Shown: positions 25,799-35,091, counted from the first letter of the stretch. The stretch is 64,000 bases of DNA from Pseudonocardia sp. TRM90224 (GCF_021245725.1 NZ_JAJGSX010000003.1:62001-126000), one strand, 5' to 3'. The notes: a model not told the origin generated them from the letters alone. Made by a program: numbers and translations.

Positions 25799-26176
25799 AT
25801 GAAGATCGGCGAGCTCTCCCGGCGGACCGGGGTGAGCCAGCGCGCGCTGCGGTACTACGAGCAGCAGGGCATGCTCGCGCCGCACCGCCGCGAGAGCGGG
25901 TACCGCGAGTACGGCGAGGACGCCGTCGGGGCCGTCCGGCGGATCCGGACCCTGCTCGCCGCGGGCCTGCCCACCCGCACGATCGCGGAGGTCCTGCCGT
26001 GCATCGTCGAGGTCAGCGACGAGGACGTGGCCTCGACCTGCCCCGACGACCTCGCCGTCTACCTCGCCGACGAGCGCACCCGCATCTCCGACGCCATCAC
26101 CGAGCTGCAGACAGCGCGTGACCTGCTCGACCGGATCCTCGAATCGAGATCAGCGGCGGCCGACGCCCACCCATGA
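25799..26176 (+). CDS. MerR-family transcriptional regulator
   Basis: A 125-residue regulator. The winged helix is MKIGELSRRTGVSQRALRYYEQQG shown in the pieces IGELSRRTGV, ALRYYEQQGML and RRESGYREY, all MerR hallmarks. The dimerisation helix follows (LQTARDLLDRIL). No metal-binding cysteines, so it is an organic-ligand or orphan type. ATG 25799 has GAGGGG upstream. The 3' end overlaps the convergent ugd gene by 27 bp. Confidence 0.93.
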   Translation: MKIGELSRRTGVSQRALRYYEQQGMLAPHRRESGYREYGEDAVGAVRRIRTLLAAGLPTRTIAEVLPCIVEVSDEDVASTCPDDLAVYLADERTRISDAITELQTARDLLDRILESRSAAADAHP

Positions 26177-27472
26177 GATGCCGGCCCGGCGCAGGATGTC
26201 GGGATCGAGCAGGTTGCGGGTGTCCACGACGGTCCGGTTGTCCATCACACCGCCGATGGCCGACCAGTCGAGGGAGCGGAACTCGGGCCACTCGGTCAGC
26301 ACGACGAGCGCCGCGGCGTCCTTCGCCGCGAGCATCGGCTCGTCGACGACCCTGACGTCGTCGGTCACCCCAGGCACCGCCGCCGGACAGCCGGGGTCGT
26401 AGCCGCTCAGTTCGGCGCCCTCCGCGACGAGCAGCGCCGCCACCCCGAGCGCGGGCGAGTCACGCAGGTCGTCCGTGCCGGCCTTGAACGTGAGCCCGAG
26501 CAGGCCGATGCGCCGGCCGGCGAGGTCGCCGCCGACGGCGTCGCGGATCTTGTCGACCATCAGCGCACGCTGCCGCTCGTTGGTCGCGATGCTGGCGCTG
26601 ACCAGCGGCAGCTCCCGGCCGGCCGCGGCGGCGACCTGCACGAGCGCGTTGGTGTCCTTCGGCAGGCACGAGCCGCCCCAGCCGGGCCCGGGCTTGAGGA
26701 ACGACTGGCCGATCCGCTTGTCGTACCCCATCCCCTCGGTCACATCGCCGACGTCGGCACCGAGCAGGTCGCACAGCTCGGCGAGCGCGTTCACGTACGA
26801 GAGCTTCATCGCGAGGAAGCAGTTGGCGGCGTACTTGACCATCTCCGCGCTCGCGGCGTCGGTGAGCACGGTCGGCGCGCCGAGCTTGGAGTAGAGCGCG
26901 GCCACCCGTTCCGCGGCGTCCTGCGCGTCGCAGCCGACGACGATCCGGTCGGGGTGCAGGAAGTCGTGCACCGCGGTGCCTTCGCGGAGGAACTCCGGGT
27001 TGCTGACCACGGCGACGTCACGCCGGTTGAGCAGCCGCAATGTGGCATCGGCCGTGCCGACCGGCACCGTCGACTTGTTGACGACGACGCACCCGCTCGG
27101 CAGCAGGTGCCGGATCTCCGCCGCGACCGCCTGGACGGCACGCAGGTCGGCGGCGCCACCCTCGCCCATCGGCGTCGGGACGCAGAGGAACACCACCTCT
27201 ACGGGCTGTCCGTCGGGGCGAGAGATCGCCTCCCGGGCACCGACGACGAACTCGAGCCGGCCGGCGACCTGGTTCTCGACGACCAGCTCGGGCAGCCCCG
27301 GTTCGAGGATGTCGACCTCACCCCGGCGCAACCGGGCGATCTTGGCGGCGTCGATGTCGGCGCACACGACCCGATGCCCCAGCGACGCGAGGCACGCCCC
27401 CGTGGTGAGGCCGACGTACCCGGATCCGATCACGGCGATGCGACGGGCGAACATGCCGCGATGCTCCGCCAC
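26150..27472 (-). CDS. ugd: UDP-glucose 6-dehydrogenase
   Basis: A 440-residue UDP-glucose/GDP-mannose dehydrogenase. NAD site IAVIGSGYVGLTTGA, catalytic cysteine in GGSCLPKDT, substrate loop LKPGPGWGG and the domain-linking LGLTFKAGTDDLRDSP are all present. The enzyme oxidises UDP-glucose to UDP-glucuronate for polysaccharide synthesis. No glycan genes are adjacent, so it is a stand-alone copy here. ATG or a nearby start (MFARRIAVIG at residue 7) are both possible. Confidence 0.95.
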   Translation of the reverse strand: MAEHRGMFARRIAVIGSGYVGLTTGACLASLGHRVVCADIDAAKIARLRRGEVDILEPGLPELVVENQVAGRLEFVVGAREAISRPDGQPVEVVFLCVPTPMGEGGAADLRAVQAVAAEIRHLLPSGCVVVNKSTVPVGTADATLRLLNRRDVAVVSNPEFLREGTAVHDFLHPDRIVVGCDAQDAAERVAALYSKLGAPTVLTDAASAEMVKYAANCFLAMKLSYVNALAELCDLLGADVGDVTEGMGYDKRIGQSFLKPGPGWGGSCLPKDTNALVQVAAAAGRELPLVSASIATNERQRALMVDKIRDAVGGDLAGRRIGLLGLTFKAGTDDLRDSPALGVAALLVAEGAELSGYDPGCPAAVPGVTDDVRVVDEPMLAAKDAAALVVLTEWPEFRSLDWSAIGGVMDNRTVVDTRNLLDPDILRRAGISWVGVGRR

Positions 27473-27516
27473 CCGGGTGACGGGACGTTGGATGCGCGGA
27501 AGCCACTACATGGCGA

Positions 27517-29211
27517 TCACAGGTCGGCTGCGAGCGGTACCTCGTCGATCGCGGGGGACGTCATCCACTCCCTGACCGCGCGGGTGGCGGCGACGTCGTC
27601 GGCGTTGTAGGCGACGAGCCGCTCGCGCTGGACCATGTCGGGCGGCGCGCCGTCCATCCCGACGGCATCGCGGTACCAGCGCATCGAGTTCTCCCCGCTC
27701 GCCTCGGCGTCCTGCCAGGCGAAACCGGCTGCCGGCGCGATGCGCTTGAGGCCCTTGCCGTGGGCGCAGAGGAACCACTCGTCGACGATCGCGAAGACGT
27801 CGACCCAGTTCGGCTCGGCGATGAACGCCTCGACCTCGGCCAGCGGCGGGATGCCCGGCATGCCGGCGAACCGCTCCGCCGACGCGATCAGCCAGCGGTT
27901 CTCGGCCTGCTCGTTGTAGCAGTAGGCGGCGATCGTGCGGCCCGACGCCGCGGCGGTGGCGCGCATCCGCGAGAGCCACTCCCAGAACTCGGCGAACGAG
28001 CGCGCCTCGTCGACGGTCGGCACCGGGTCCCAGGTCGCGAACGCGCGGTAACCCGCCGGCTCGTCGCCGGGCCGGGCCCCGCCCGGGTAGCTGAGCAGCA
28101 CACCCCACATGTAGGCGCCGGCCTCGCCGAAGCTCTCCATGTCGACGTCGATCTCGATGTCGGCCCTGCGCACGTGCACCGCGGGCACCTTGCGGACCAC
28201 GGAGAGGTCGCGCTGCCACGCCCTGGCCAACGCGATCATGTCGTCGAGCGGGACGCCCGGCACGATCGTCTCGGCCGACGGGTCGAGCGCGGCCAGCGCC
28301 GCGACCGTCGAGACCCCGACCCCCCTGAGCATCCCGGCGACCTCACCGCGCACGACGAGGCTGACGTCCTGCACGCCGGCCAGCGCGGCCTCGCACGTCG
28401 GCCACCAGGGACAACGCCGGCACTCGGTGATCCGCGACGGCTCCGCCAGCGCGGGCTCGCCCGTCGCGGCGGCGGTGGCGACGGCGGTGCGGTCGGCGAA
28501 GCGGTCGTCGTACTCCGACATGGTGGAGCGAGCGCCGGGCCAGTGGCCGGCCCGCAGGTCGTGCCACACGACGACGTCGGCGTCCATACCGATCACTCCG
28601 CCGTACTCGGAATGCACGGTCTCCGGCAGCGGCGCCCAGCCCTCGGCCTCGAGCATGCGGTGCAGGTGAGCGAGGCGAAGCAGATCGCGCGGCTGCGAGC
28701 GCACCCTGCGCTCGGCGTCGAGCTGCGCCCGCCGCGGCCACGGCTGCAGCACCGGGGAAGTGAGCGCGCCCTCGCCGGGATCGGTGATCCGGTGGCGCAC
28801 GACGATGACCGGGACGTACCCGCCGCCCGGCATCCTCACCAGCAGCTCGGCGCCGCCGCGCCGGCCGGACCGCGACGGGAGCACGGCGTTCCAGATCATC
28901 GCGGCGCCATCCGCGACGGCCGCCGCGGTGGCCGCGACCCGCTCGCGGGACGTGAGCCCGGCCGGGACCGCGGCCCAGCCCTCGCCGCACGCCTCGGCCA
29001 GCTGCTCGCCGATGCGGATCCGGTGGTCGGCAGCATCGGCCCGGCGCTGCTCCAACGCCGGATCGGGCAGCGCGCGCGGCGCGGCCGCGGCACCGGGATC
29101 GTGGTCGAGGTGGATCCGGCGACGGCAGCGGGTGAGGGCCGCAGCATCGAGCACCACCCCGTCGGAGCGGTGCGGGGCCATACCGGGCGCCCGGTTCTCG
29201 ATTGCCGTCAC
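27517..29211 (-). CDS. TM0106-family RecB-like nuclease with RNase H-like exonuclease domain
   Basis: About 564 residues from GTG 29209-29211, the last start before the frame loses similarity; an upstream start is not excluded. The N-terminal half is Cas4/RecB-like: a lone cysteine (residue 29, LTRCRRRIHLD) plus CRRCPWWPTC, likely ligands of a 4Fe-4S cluster, with acidic VVVWHD between. The C-terminal half resembles a DEDD-type 3'-5' exonuclease (IEIDVDMES, YNADDVAATRAV). Fusion of the two is characteristic of the TM0106 family, whose role is still unclear but presumably DNA repair. Confidence 0.85.
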   Translation of the reverse strand: MTAIENRAPGMAPHRSDGVVLDAAALTRCRRRIHLDHDPGAAAAPRALPDPALEQRRADAADHRIRIGEQLAEACGEGWAAVPAGLTSRERVAATAAAVADGAAMIWNAVLPSRSGRRGGAELLVRMPGGGYVPVIVVRHRITDPGEGALTSPVLQPWPRRAQLDAERRVRSQPRDLLRLAHLHRMLEAEGWAPLPETVHSEYGGVIGMDADVVVWHDLRAGHWPGARSTMSEYDDRFADRTAVATAAATGEPALAEPSRITECRRCPWWPTCEAALAGVQDVSLVVRGEVAGMLRGVGVSTVAALAALDPSAETIVPGVPLDDMIALARAWQRDLSVVRKVPAVHVRRADIEIDVDMESFGEAGAYMWGVLLSYPGGARPGDEPAGYRAFATWDPVPTVDEARSFAEFWEWLSRMRATAAASGRTIAAYCYNEQAENRWLIASAERFAGMPGIPPLAEVEAFIAEPNWVDVFAIVDEWFLCAHGKGLKRIAPAAGFAWQDAEASGENSMRWYRDAVGMDGAPPDMVQRERLVAYNADDVAATRAVREWMTSPAIDEVPLAADL

Positions 29212-29350
29212 GACGTTGAGGGTAGTGACCGACCCCGACACTCCGAGCGAGCGCCACGACACGCAGTGCGTCGCGCGACGCCCAGCGTGTCCGCCTAAGC
29301 TGTCGAATCTCGACTGATCACCTCCGTCGGGATCGAGGAAGGGTGAGCCG

Positions 29351-29833
29351 ATGGCACTCCTGCGACGGTCCGGCAAGACCGCTGCGGACGTTTCCGCGCG
29401 GCAGCCGCTGACCGCGGCGCGGGCCAAGAGGCTGATCGGGGTGGGCAAGGTCGTCGCCCCGCTGCTCGCGCCGTACGCGATCGCCGCGGCCGGGCTCGCC
29501 CGCGCCACCTGGGACAACTACCGCGCCGGGCGCCTCGGCGTCGCGCCCGACGAGCTCGGCGCCTACTCCGGCGCTGGCGGCTCCCTGCACGCCCGCATCT
29601 CCCGCGTCGCCATCGCGCTCAACGAGCTCGACTCCGGCGCGGAGGGCCATGCGACCGGCGCGGCCCGCAAGTTCGCCGAGGAGACCCGCCCTCGCATCAC
29701 CGACCTCGCCATCGCCGTGCGCGCCGCCGAGCAGATGCCGGCGACCCGCCGCCGCACGGCGTACCGGGCCATCGGCCGGGAGCTCGACAACGTCGAGGTG
29801 GCGCTGCTCAAGCACCTGGGCATCCCGACGTAG
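29351..29833 (+). CDS. Conserved actinobacterial protein, DUF6474-like
   Basis: A 160-residue basic, Ala/Arg-rich, mostly helical protein with a hydrophobic stretch at about residues 36-52 (PLLAPYAIAAAGLARA). It ends with RAIGRELDNVEVALLKHLGIPT, a conserved tail in many actinomycetes. GGAAGGGTGAG precedes the ATG. The function is unknown; the DUF6474 label is from memory of length and tail pattern. Confidence 0.65.
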   Translation: MALLRRSGKTAADVSARQPLTAARAKRLIGVGKVVAPLLAPYAIAAAGLARATWDNYRAGRLGVAPDELGAYSGAGGSLHARISRVAIALNELDSGAEGHATGAARKFAEETRPRITDLAIAVRAAEQMPATRRRTAYRAIGRELDNVEVALLKHLGIPT

Positions 29834-29877
29834 CGCTGCGCCGTGGGCCCCGTGGTCTCGCGGCGGCCTCCGGCCGA

Positions 29878-29933
29878 GGGCAGGAAAGCCACTTTCCTGC
29901 CCTGTGAGGGCCGGAAAGTGGCTTTCCTGCCCT
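29878..29933. repeat. Paired palindrome element B
   Basis: GGAAAGCCACTTTCC (29883-29897) and GGAAAGTGGCTTTCC (29913-29927), 30 bp start to start, inverted copies. GGGCA...TGCCCT arms extend the first stem; the 15-nt spacer (TGCCCTGTGAGGGCC) can form its own stem. It lies 45 bp after a stop codon and before the copper gene block. Confidence 0.85.
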
Positions 29934-30012
29934 CCCCGCCGGGCCCGTACTCCTGCTCGCTCACCGGGCCGGTGGTCGCTCGTCCCGGTGACTGCGGCTA
30001 GCGTCCTCGTCC

Positions 30013-30543
30013 GTGGAGGGCGTGCGGGTGGGCGGTGGCACTGCGCGCTCGGTCGTGCTCGCCTGCCTGTGCGCGCTGGCCACCTCGGTCGGGCACGTCG
30101 CCGGTGGCGGCACCCTTCCCGAGCTGGGCATCCTGGTCGTCCTGCTGCCGATGCTCGCGGCCGTCTTCAGCTCGTTCGCCCGGCGCTGCCGCAGCGCGAC
30201 GGGCACGGTCGCGACGCTGGGCGCCGGCCAGCTGGCGCTGCACCACCTGATGGAGCTGCTGCACCCGGCGCACGTCACGGCCGCGGCGGCGTTCGACCCG
30301 GCGCAGATGGTCACGATGCACGCGCTGGTCACGCTCGTGATGGCGGTCGCGCTCCGCTACGCCGACGCCGCGGTTGCCGCCGTCCGCGCCGCCGTGCGCC
30401 GGGTGCTCCCGCGCCGCTGGGCGCGCCCGCCGGTCTCCCGGCCCCTGATCACGCTCGCCGTTCCGGCAGCCGAGATCCCGTTGCTGCTCGCGCGCACGAT
30501 GGCGACAGCCGTGGCGCGCCGCGGCCCTCCGGTGGGGTGCTGA
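30013..30543 (+). CDS. Integral membrane protein of copper gene block
   Basis: A 176-residue protein with about four hydrophobic segments, including residues 13-32 and 38-54, and histidines at membrane edges (ALHHLMELLHPAHV). It is 46 bp before the YcnI-like gene and in the same direction, so it is probably part of a copper-handling operon with ycnI, copC and copD. Start GTG 30013; in-frame GTGs at codons 4 and 6 are alternatives. No named family recognised with confidence. Confidence 0.65.
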   Translation: MEGVRVGGGTARSVVLACLCALATSVGHVAGGGTLPELGILVVLLPMLAAVFSSFARRCRSATGTVATLGAGQLALHHLMELLHPAHVTAAAAFDPAQMVTMHALVTLVMAVALRYADAAVAAVRAAVRRVLPRRWARPPVSRPLITLAVPAAEIPLLLARTMATAVARRGPPVGC

Positions 30544-30589
30544 CCCCTCCCCTCACCCGCCCCTCCAGGGACATCACCGGAGAACAACC

Positions 30590-31318
30590 ATGCCTTCATC
30601 CCCACGCCGGTCCGCACTGCGCGCCGGCACCGTACTGACCGTCGCCACGGCCGCCGCCCTCATCGGGGCGGTCCCCGCGTTCGCGCACGTCACCGCCCAG
30701 CCCGGCGAGGCCGAGCAGGGCGGCTACAGCGTCGTGAACATGCGCGTGCCCAACGAGTCCGACACCGCAGGCACCATCAAGCTGGAGGTCCGGCTGCCGG
30801 CCGACCACCCGATCACCTCCGTGCGCACCACACCCGTGGCGGGGTGGACCGCGCAGATGGTCAAGGCGCCGCTGGCCACGCCCATCCAGAGCCACGGGCG
30901 CACGATCACCGAGGCCGTCTCCACCGTGACGTGGACGGCGAACCCCGGCACCCGCATCGGGCCCGGGGAGTACCTGGAGTTCCCGCTCTCGCTCGGCCCG
31001 CTGCCGTCCGACGTGACGAAGCTGGAACTGCCCGCCATCCAGACCTACGACGACGGCGAGGTCGTCGCGTGGGACCAGCCCAGCCCGGCGGACGGCTCGG
31101 AGCCGGAGCGTCCCGCGCCGGTTCTGACGCTGACCCCCGCGACCGGTGAGGGCGGCCACCACGCGCCGTCGGCGACGGAGCAGAGCGCCTCGGCGGCGAC
31201 CGACACCACCGCTCGCTGGCTCGGCGGCGCCGGCCTCCTCGTCGGCGCGCTCGGCGTCGGGGTCGGCGGCGGTGCGGTGCTGCGCAGCCGGAAGTCGAAC
31301 GCGGGGAGCGGCGGATGA
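30590..31318 (+). CDS. YcnI-like (DUF1775) copper-binding protein
   Basis: A 242-residue exported protein with a signal peptide ending AVPAFA; the mature form starts His-Val-Thr, giving the N-terminal histidine that binds Cu(II) in DUF1775 proteins. Conserved VVNMRVPNE and a Trp in VAWDQP fit the Cu-Trp site. The C-terminus has a membrane anchor (LGGAGLLVGALGVGVGGG) and short basic tail. GGAG lies seven bases before ATG. It overlaps copC by 4 bp (ATGA). Expected to bind copper outside the membrane. Confidence 0.92.
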   Translation: MPSSPRRSALRAGTVLTVATAAALIGAVPAFAHVTAQPGEAEQGGYSVVNMRVPNESDTAGTIKLEVRLPADHPITSVRTTPVAGWTAQMVKAPLATPIQSHGRTITEAVSTVTWTANPGTRIGPGEYLEFPLSLGPLPSDVTKLELPAIQTYDDGEVVAWDQPSPADGSEPERPAPVLTLTPATGEGGHHAPSATEQSASAATDTTARWLGGAGLLVGALGVGVGGGAVLRSRKSNAGSGG

Positions 31319-31905
31319 ACCGCGGCGCACTGCGCGGGGCGGCACTCACGCTGCTCTGCACGATCGCGCTGGTCGCCGGCGCCGGCAGCGCGTTCGCGCA
31401 CACCCGGCTGATCAGCAGCGACCCGGCCGACGGCACGAGCCTCGCGGCCGCGCCCGCACGCGTCTCGCTGACCTTCAACGAGACGATGCAGCCCGGGTTC
31501 TCGACGGTCACCGTCGTCGGTCCGGACGGCGGTCGATACGAGTCGGGCGAGGTCACCGCGCAAGGCGGCACCGTCGCGGTCGCGGTGAAGCCGCTCGGCC
31601 CGGCCGGCACCTACGAGATCGGCTACCGCGTGATCTCCGAGGACGGGCACCCCGTCACGGGGAAGGTCGCGTTCACGCTGACCACGGCGGGGACCGCCAC
31701 CTCCAGCGCGGCGCCGGCCACCACGGCCGCGCCCACCGCGGCCCCGACGACGGCAGCACAGACGACGGCAGCCCCGAGGACGGAGGCCGCTCCCTCCGCC
31801 AGCGGCGGGGGCGACGGCGGCGCGCCCGTGTGGCCGTGGATCGTCGGCGCGGTCGTCGCCGTGGCGGCGGGCGTCTTCGCGGCGCTGCGGCTCGGGCGGA
31901 GCTGA
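31315..31905 (+). CDS. copC: CopC-domain copper resistance protein
   Basis: A 196-residue exported protein: signal peptide ending GSAFA, mature N-terminal His (HTRLISSDPADGT), then the CopC beta-barrel with GYRVISEDGHPVTGKVAFTL split as YRVISEDGHPV and GKVAFT. The two histidines (N-terminal and DGHPV) are the Cu(II) ligands of CopC. A Thr/Ala-rich linker leads to a C-terminal TM helix. Translationally coupled to ycnI and 4 bp from copD. Confidence 0.94.
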   Translation: MNRGALRGAALTLLCTIALVAGAGSAFAHTRLISSDPADGTSLAAAPARVSLTFNETMQPGFSTVTVVGPDGGRYESGEVTAQGGTVAVAVKPLGPAGTYEIGYRVISEDGHPVTGKVAFTLTTAGTATSSAAPATTAAPTAAPTTAAQTTAAPRTEAAPSASGGGDGGAPVWPWIVGAVVAVAAGVFAALRLGRS

Positions 31906-31909
31906 GCCG

Positions 31910-32902
31910 GTGACCCGTCCGGCCGCGGGTGCGCGCATCGCCGACCGGCTGGCGCCGGTCGCGTGGGCCGTGCTCGCGGCCGGCGCCGCCGTCGCCGCGG
32001 CGCTCGCCGCCGGCGGGCTCGCGGGGATGTCGGCACCGGTGCTCGTCGCATCGACGCTGGCCAGGGTCGGGATGGATGTCGCCGGTGTCGCGTGTGTCGG
32101 CTTGGCGCTGGTCGGGGTGCTGCTCCCGAGCGAGAACGTCGAGCGGGCGCACGTGCGGGCGCTGGCCGGCATGCACACGGCGGCCGACCGCGGCCTCGTC
32201 GTCGCCGCGGCGGCCTGGCTGCTGCTGGTGGTGTTCGGCACCGCGGTCCGCACCGCCGACGCGTTCGGCCGCACGGTGCTCGAACTGGGCGTCGACCAGA
32301 TGGTGCGCTGGGCGACCCTGCTGTCGGCCGGCCGCGGCATGGTGCTCACCGCGGGATGCGCGGCCGTAGTGCTGGTGTGCGCGGTGGTCCGGCTCTGGGA
32401 CCCCGAGCGAGTGCAGATCCGGATTCCGCTGGTCGCGGCGCTGCTCGGCGTTCTGACGCCGGCCGTCACCGGGCACTCCGGCTCGGCACCGGACCACCAG
32501 CTCGCCGTCATCACCGTGGCGCTGCACGTCGCGGCGGCGTCGGTGTGGGTCGGCGGGCTCGCCGCGCTGGTCGTCTTCGTCGCGCGCACGCGCGAACTGC
32601 TAGCCGCCGCGCTCCCCCGCTTCTCCAGGCTGGCCGCGCTGTGCCTGGTGTTCGTCGGGCTGACGGGCGTGCTGAACGCGCAGGTCCGGCTCACCACCTG
32701 GGACGCGCTGCTGACCACTGGTTACGGGTGGATCGTCGTCGCCAAGGGCGTCCTGCTGGGGCTCGTCGCGTGGCTGGGCTGGCTGGCCAGGAGCCGGCTG
32801 CGCGACGGCCGGCTCCCCGTGCTGCGCTGGGCCCTCTTCGAGACGGGGCTGATGGCGGCGGCGCTGGGCCTGGCCGCGGCCCTGACCCAGACGGGCACGT
32901 AA
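31910..32902 (+). CDS. copD: CopD-domain copper transport membrane protein
   Basis: A 330-residue protein with about eight TM segments, CopD family. Conserved features include GHSGSAPDHQLAVITVALHVAAASVWVGGLAALV, here noted as GHSGS, ALHVAAAS and WVGGLAAL, with membrane histidines likely to bind copper. It would work with CopC to move copper across the membrane. GTG start at 31910, 4 bp after copC. The gene ends before a paired palindrome element. Confidence 0.92.
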   Translation: MTRPAAGARIADRLAPVAWAVLAAGAAVAAALAAGGLAGMSAPVLVASTLARVGMDVAGVACVGLALVGVLLPSENVERAHVRALAGMHTAADRGLVVAAAAWLLLVVFGTAVRTADAFGRTVLELGVDQMVRWATLLSAGRGMVLTAGCAAVVLVCAVVRLWDPERVQIRIPLVAALLGVLTPAVTGHSGSAPDHQLAVITVALHVAAASVWVGGLAALVVFVARTRELLAAALPRFSRLAALCLVFVGLTGVLNAQVRLTTWDALLTTGYGWIVVAKGVLLGLVAWLGWLARSRLRDGRLPVLRWALFETGLMAAALGLAAALTQTGT

Positions 32903-32940
32903 CGCACCGTCACCAATCCAACGCATGCGTCCCGCACGTG

Positions 32941-32997
32941 TTGCCAGGAAAGCCACTTTCCTGTCCCCACAGGACAGGAAAGTGGCTTTCCTGAACT
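32941..32997. repeat. Paired palindrome element C
   Basis: GGAAAGCCACTTTCC (32947-32961) and GGAAAGTGGCTTTCC (32977-32991), 30 bp start to start, inverted. The spacer TGTCCCCACAGGACA is itself palindromic. It lies between the convergent copD and disulfide reductase genes, where a bidirectional terminator would be expected. Confidence 0.85.
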
Positions 32998-33027
32998 CCC
33001 CCCGGCCCAGTCGGGCGGGCGGGGTGG

Positions 33028-34416
33028 TCACGTTCGGTAGGCCTCCAGGAGCCTGAGCCAGATCTCGCTCATCGTCGGGTAGGCGGGCACGGCGTGCCAG
33101 AGCCGGTCGAGCGGCACCTCGCCGACCACGGCGACGGTTGCCGCGTGGATCAGCTCGGCGACGTCCTGGCCCACGAACGTCACACCGACGAGAACTCCGC
33201 GCGACTCGTCGACGATCATCCGCGCCGCCCCGTCGTACCCGTCGGCCTGCAGCGACGAGCCGGCGACCGCGATCGGGAGGTCGACGACCCTGACGTCCAG
33301 GCCGGCCGCGCGCGCCTGCTCCTCGGTGCGGCCGACGGAGGACACCTCGGGGTCGGTGAAGACGACCTGCGGCACGGCGGTGTGGTCGGCCGTCGCCGCG
33401 TGCGGGCCCCACGGCGACGTGTCGAGCCCGCCGTTCACCCGCGCGGCGATCGCGGCTCCGACGATGCGGGCGGCGTACTTGCCCTGGTGGGTGAGCGGCG
33501 CGCGGCCGGTGACGTCGCCCGCCGCGTACAGCCACTCGCCCTCGACGCCCTGCACGAGCCCGGAGTCGTCGACCGTGATCCGCTTGCCGGGCTCCAGCCC
33601 GACCGCCTCGACCCCGGCGTCGTCGGTGTTGGGACGGCGCCCGGTGGCGACGAGCAGCTCGTCGACGGTGATCGTCTCGTCGCCGAGCTGCAGCACGATG
33701 GTGTCGCCCTCGGCGCGCACGGAGTCGAGCTCCGCGTCGAGCCGGACGTCGATGCCTTCCTCACGCAGCGCGGCGGCGACCCGGTCGCCCGCGAACGGTT
33801 CCATCGCCGCGAGCAGCCGCGGGCCGCGCTGCAGGAGCACGACCTGCGACCCCAGCCGCTGGAACGCCTGGGCGAGCTCGCACCCGACCACACCACCGCC
33901 GAGCACACCCAGCCGCGGCGGCGCCGACTTCGCGGAGGTCGCCTCCCGCGAGCCCCACGTCCGCACGCCGTCGAGCCCGCGAACGGGCGGTGCCACCTGG
34001 ACGCTGCCCGTGCACAGCACTACCGCGTGTCGTGCGGTGAGGTCGGGCCCGCCGTCGACGCTGACGCTCCGCTCGCCGGTGAGCCGCGCGTGCCCCCTGA
34101 CCAGGGTGATCCCTGCGCCTTCCGCCCATTCGGCCTGGCTGGCGTCGTTCCAGTCGTGGGTGAACGAGTCGCGCCGCGCGAAGACGGCTGCGGGGTCGAG
34201 ATCGGCGGTCGCGCCGGCCAGCCTGCGCACGGCGGCGACGGCGTGGCCGGTGCGCAGCAGCGCCTTCGACGGCATGCACGCCCAGTAGGAGCACTCCCCG
34301 CCGAGCAGCTCGGCCTCCACGATCGCGGCGGTGAGCCCGGCCCGCACGGCGTAGTCGGCAGCGTTCTCGCCGACCGCCCCGCCGCCGATGACGATCACGT
34401 CGAACTCGGTGGTCAT
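33028..34416 (-). CDS. Pyridine nucleotide-disulfide oxidoreductase (dihydrolipoamide dehydrogenase-like)
   Basis: A 462-residue flavoprotein. FAD site DVIVIGGGAVGENAA; redox pair CSYWAC in GGECSYWACMPSK; NAD(P) site GVLGGGVVGCELAQA; second FAD motif YAAGDVTG; C-terminal HAVPAYPTMSE provides the His-Glu pair. The redox motif differs from the usual GxCxxxGCIPSK, with Trp-Ala before the second cysteine. It could be a lipoamide, mycothione-like or mercuric-type reductase; substrate not resolved. ATG overlaps the upstream gene's TGA by 3 bases (ATGA). Confidence 0.88.
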   Translation of the reverse strand: MTTEFDVIVIGGGAVGENAADYAVRAGLTAAIVEAELLGGECSYWACMPSKALLRTGHAVAAVRRLAGATADLDPAAVFARRDSFTHDWNDASQAEWAEGAGITLVRGHARLTGERSVSVDGGPDLTARHAVVLCTGSVQVAPPVRGLDGVRTWGSREATSAKSAPPRLGVLGGGVVGCELAQAFQRLGSQVVLLQRGPRLLAAMEPFAGDRVAAALREEGIDVRLDAELDSVRAEGDTIVLQLGDETITVDELLVATGRRPNTDDAGVEAVGLEPGKRITVDDSGLVQGVEGEWLYAAGDVTGRAPLTHQGKYAARIVGAAIAARVNGGLDTSPWGPHAATADHTAVPQVVFTDPEVSSVGRTEEQARAAGLDVRVVDLPIAVAGSSLQADGYDGAARMIVDESRGVLVGVTFVGQDVAELIHAATVAVVGEVPLDRLWHAVPAYPTMSEIWLRLLEAYRT

Positions 34417-35072
34417 GACGTGTACTCCGTGACGGCCGCGACGACGTCGGTCTCGCCCTCGCGCAGTTCGAGGATCTTGCCGGCGGTACCGGGAGCGTCG
34501 AGCAGCGCGGCCAGCACGGCGGCGGTGTCGTCCCGGGTCACCGGGCCCGAGCCGGTCGGCGGCTCGGTGAGCAGCACCTTCCCGATCCCGGGATCGTCCG
34601 TGAGGCTGCCGGGCCGCAGGATCGTCCACTCGAGGTCCGTAGCCACGATCGCGTCCTCCGCTGCCTTCTTCGCACGGAGGTAGGCGGCCCAGACCTCGTC
34701 GGCGGCGGGGTCGGGCTCCGCATCGACGTTCGGCGACGAGACCAGCAGGTACCGCCGCACGCCCGCGATGGAGGCGGCGTCGGCGAGCAGCACCGCGGCC
34801 GCGCGGTCGACGCTGTCCTTGCGCTCCGCCCCGCTGCCCGGACCCGCCCCGGCCGCGAAGACGACGGCGTCGGCGCCTCTGAGGTGCTCGGCGAGGTCGG
34901 CCGAGACGGCCTGTTCGAGGTCGACGACCGCCGCCGTCGCGCCCGCCCGCTCGACGTCGGCGCGATGGTCAGGGTTGCGGATCACGCCGGTGACGACGTC
35001 ACCCCGCCCCGCCAGCAGCGCGGTCAGCCGCAGCCCGATCTTCCCGTGTCCACCCGCGATCACCACATGCAC
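34413..35072 (-). CDS. NAD(P)-binding (atypical SDR) protein
   Basis: A 219-residue Rossmann protein. Nucleotide motif VVIAGGHGKIGLRL, then VVFAAGAGPGSG and YLLVSSPNVDAEP, with LRPGSLTDDPG near the end, matching the NAD(P)H-binding YesF/SDR_a5-like group. Such proteins act as reductases or redox sensors. It is coupled to the flavin disulfide reductase by a 4-bp overlap, suggesting a redox-related pair. Confidence 0.88.
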   Translation of the reverse strand: MHVVIAGGHGKIGLRLTALLAGRGDVVTGVIRNPDHRADVERAGATAAVVDLEQAVSADLAEHLRGADAVVFAAGAGPGSGAERKDSVDRAAAVLLADAASIAGVRRYLLVSSPNVDAEPDPAADEVWAAYLRAKKAAEDAIVATDLEWTILRPGSLTDDPGIGKVLLTEPPTGSGPVTRDDTAAVLAALLDAPGTAGKILELREGETDVVAAVTEYTS

Positions 35073-35091
35073 GCGGCGGACGGTACCCGTG

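Noticed and set aside
27517..29211. CRISPR-associated Cas4
   Set aside because: Cas4-like Fe-S nuclease features are present, but the C-terminal exonuclease half and length fit the TM0106 family, and no cas genes or arrays are nearby.
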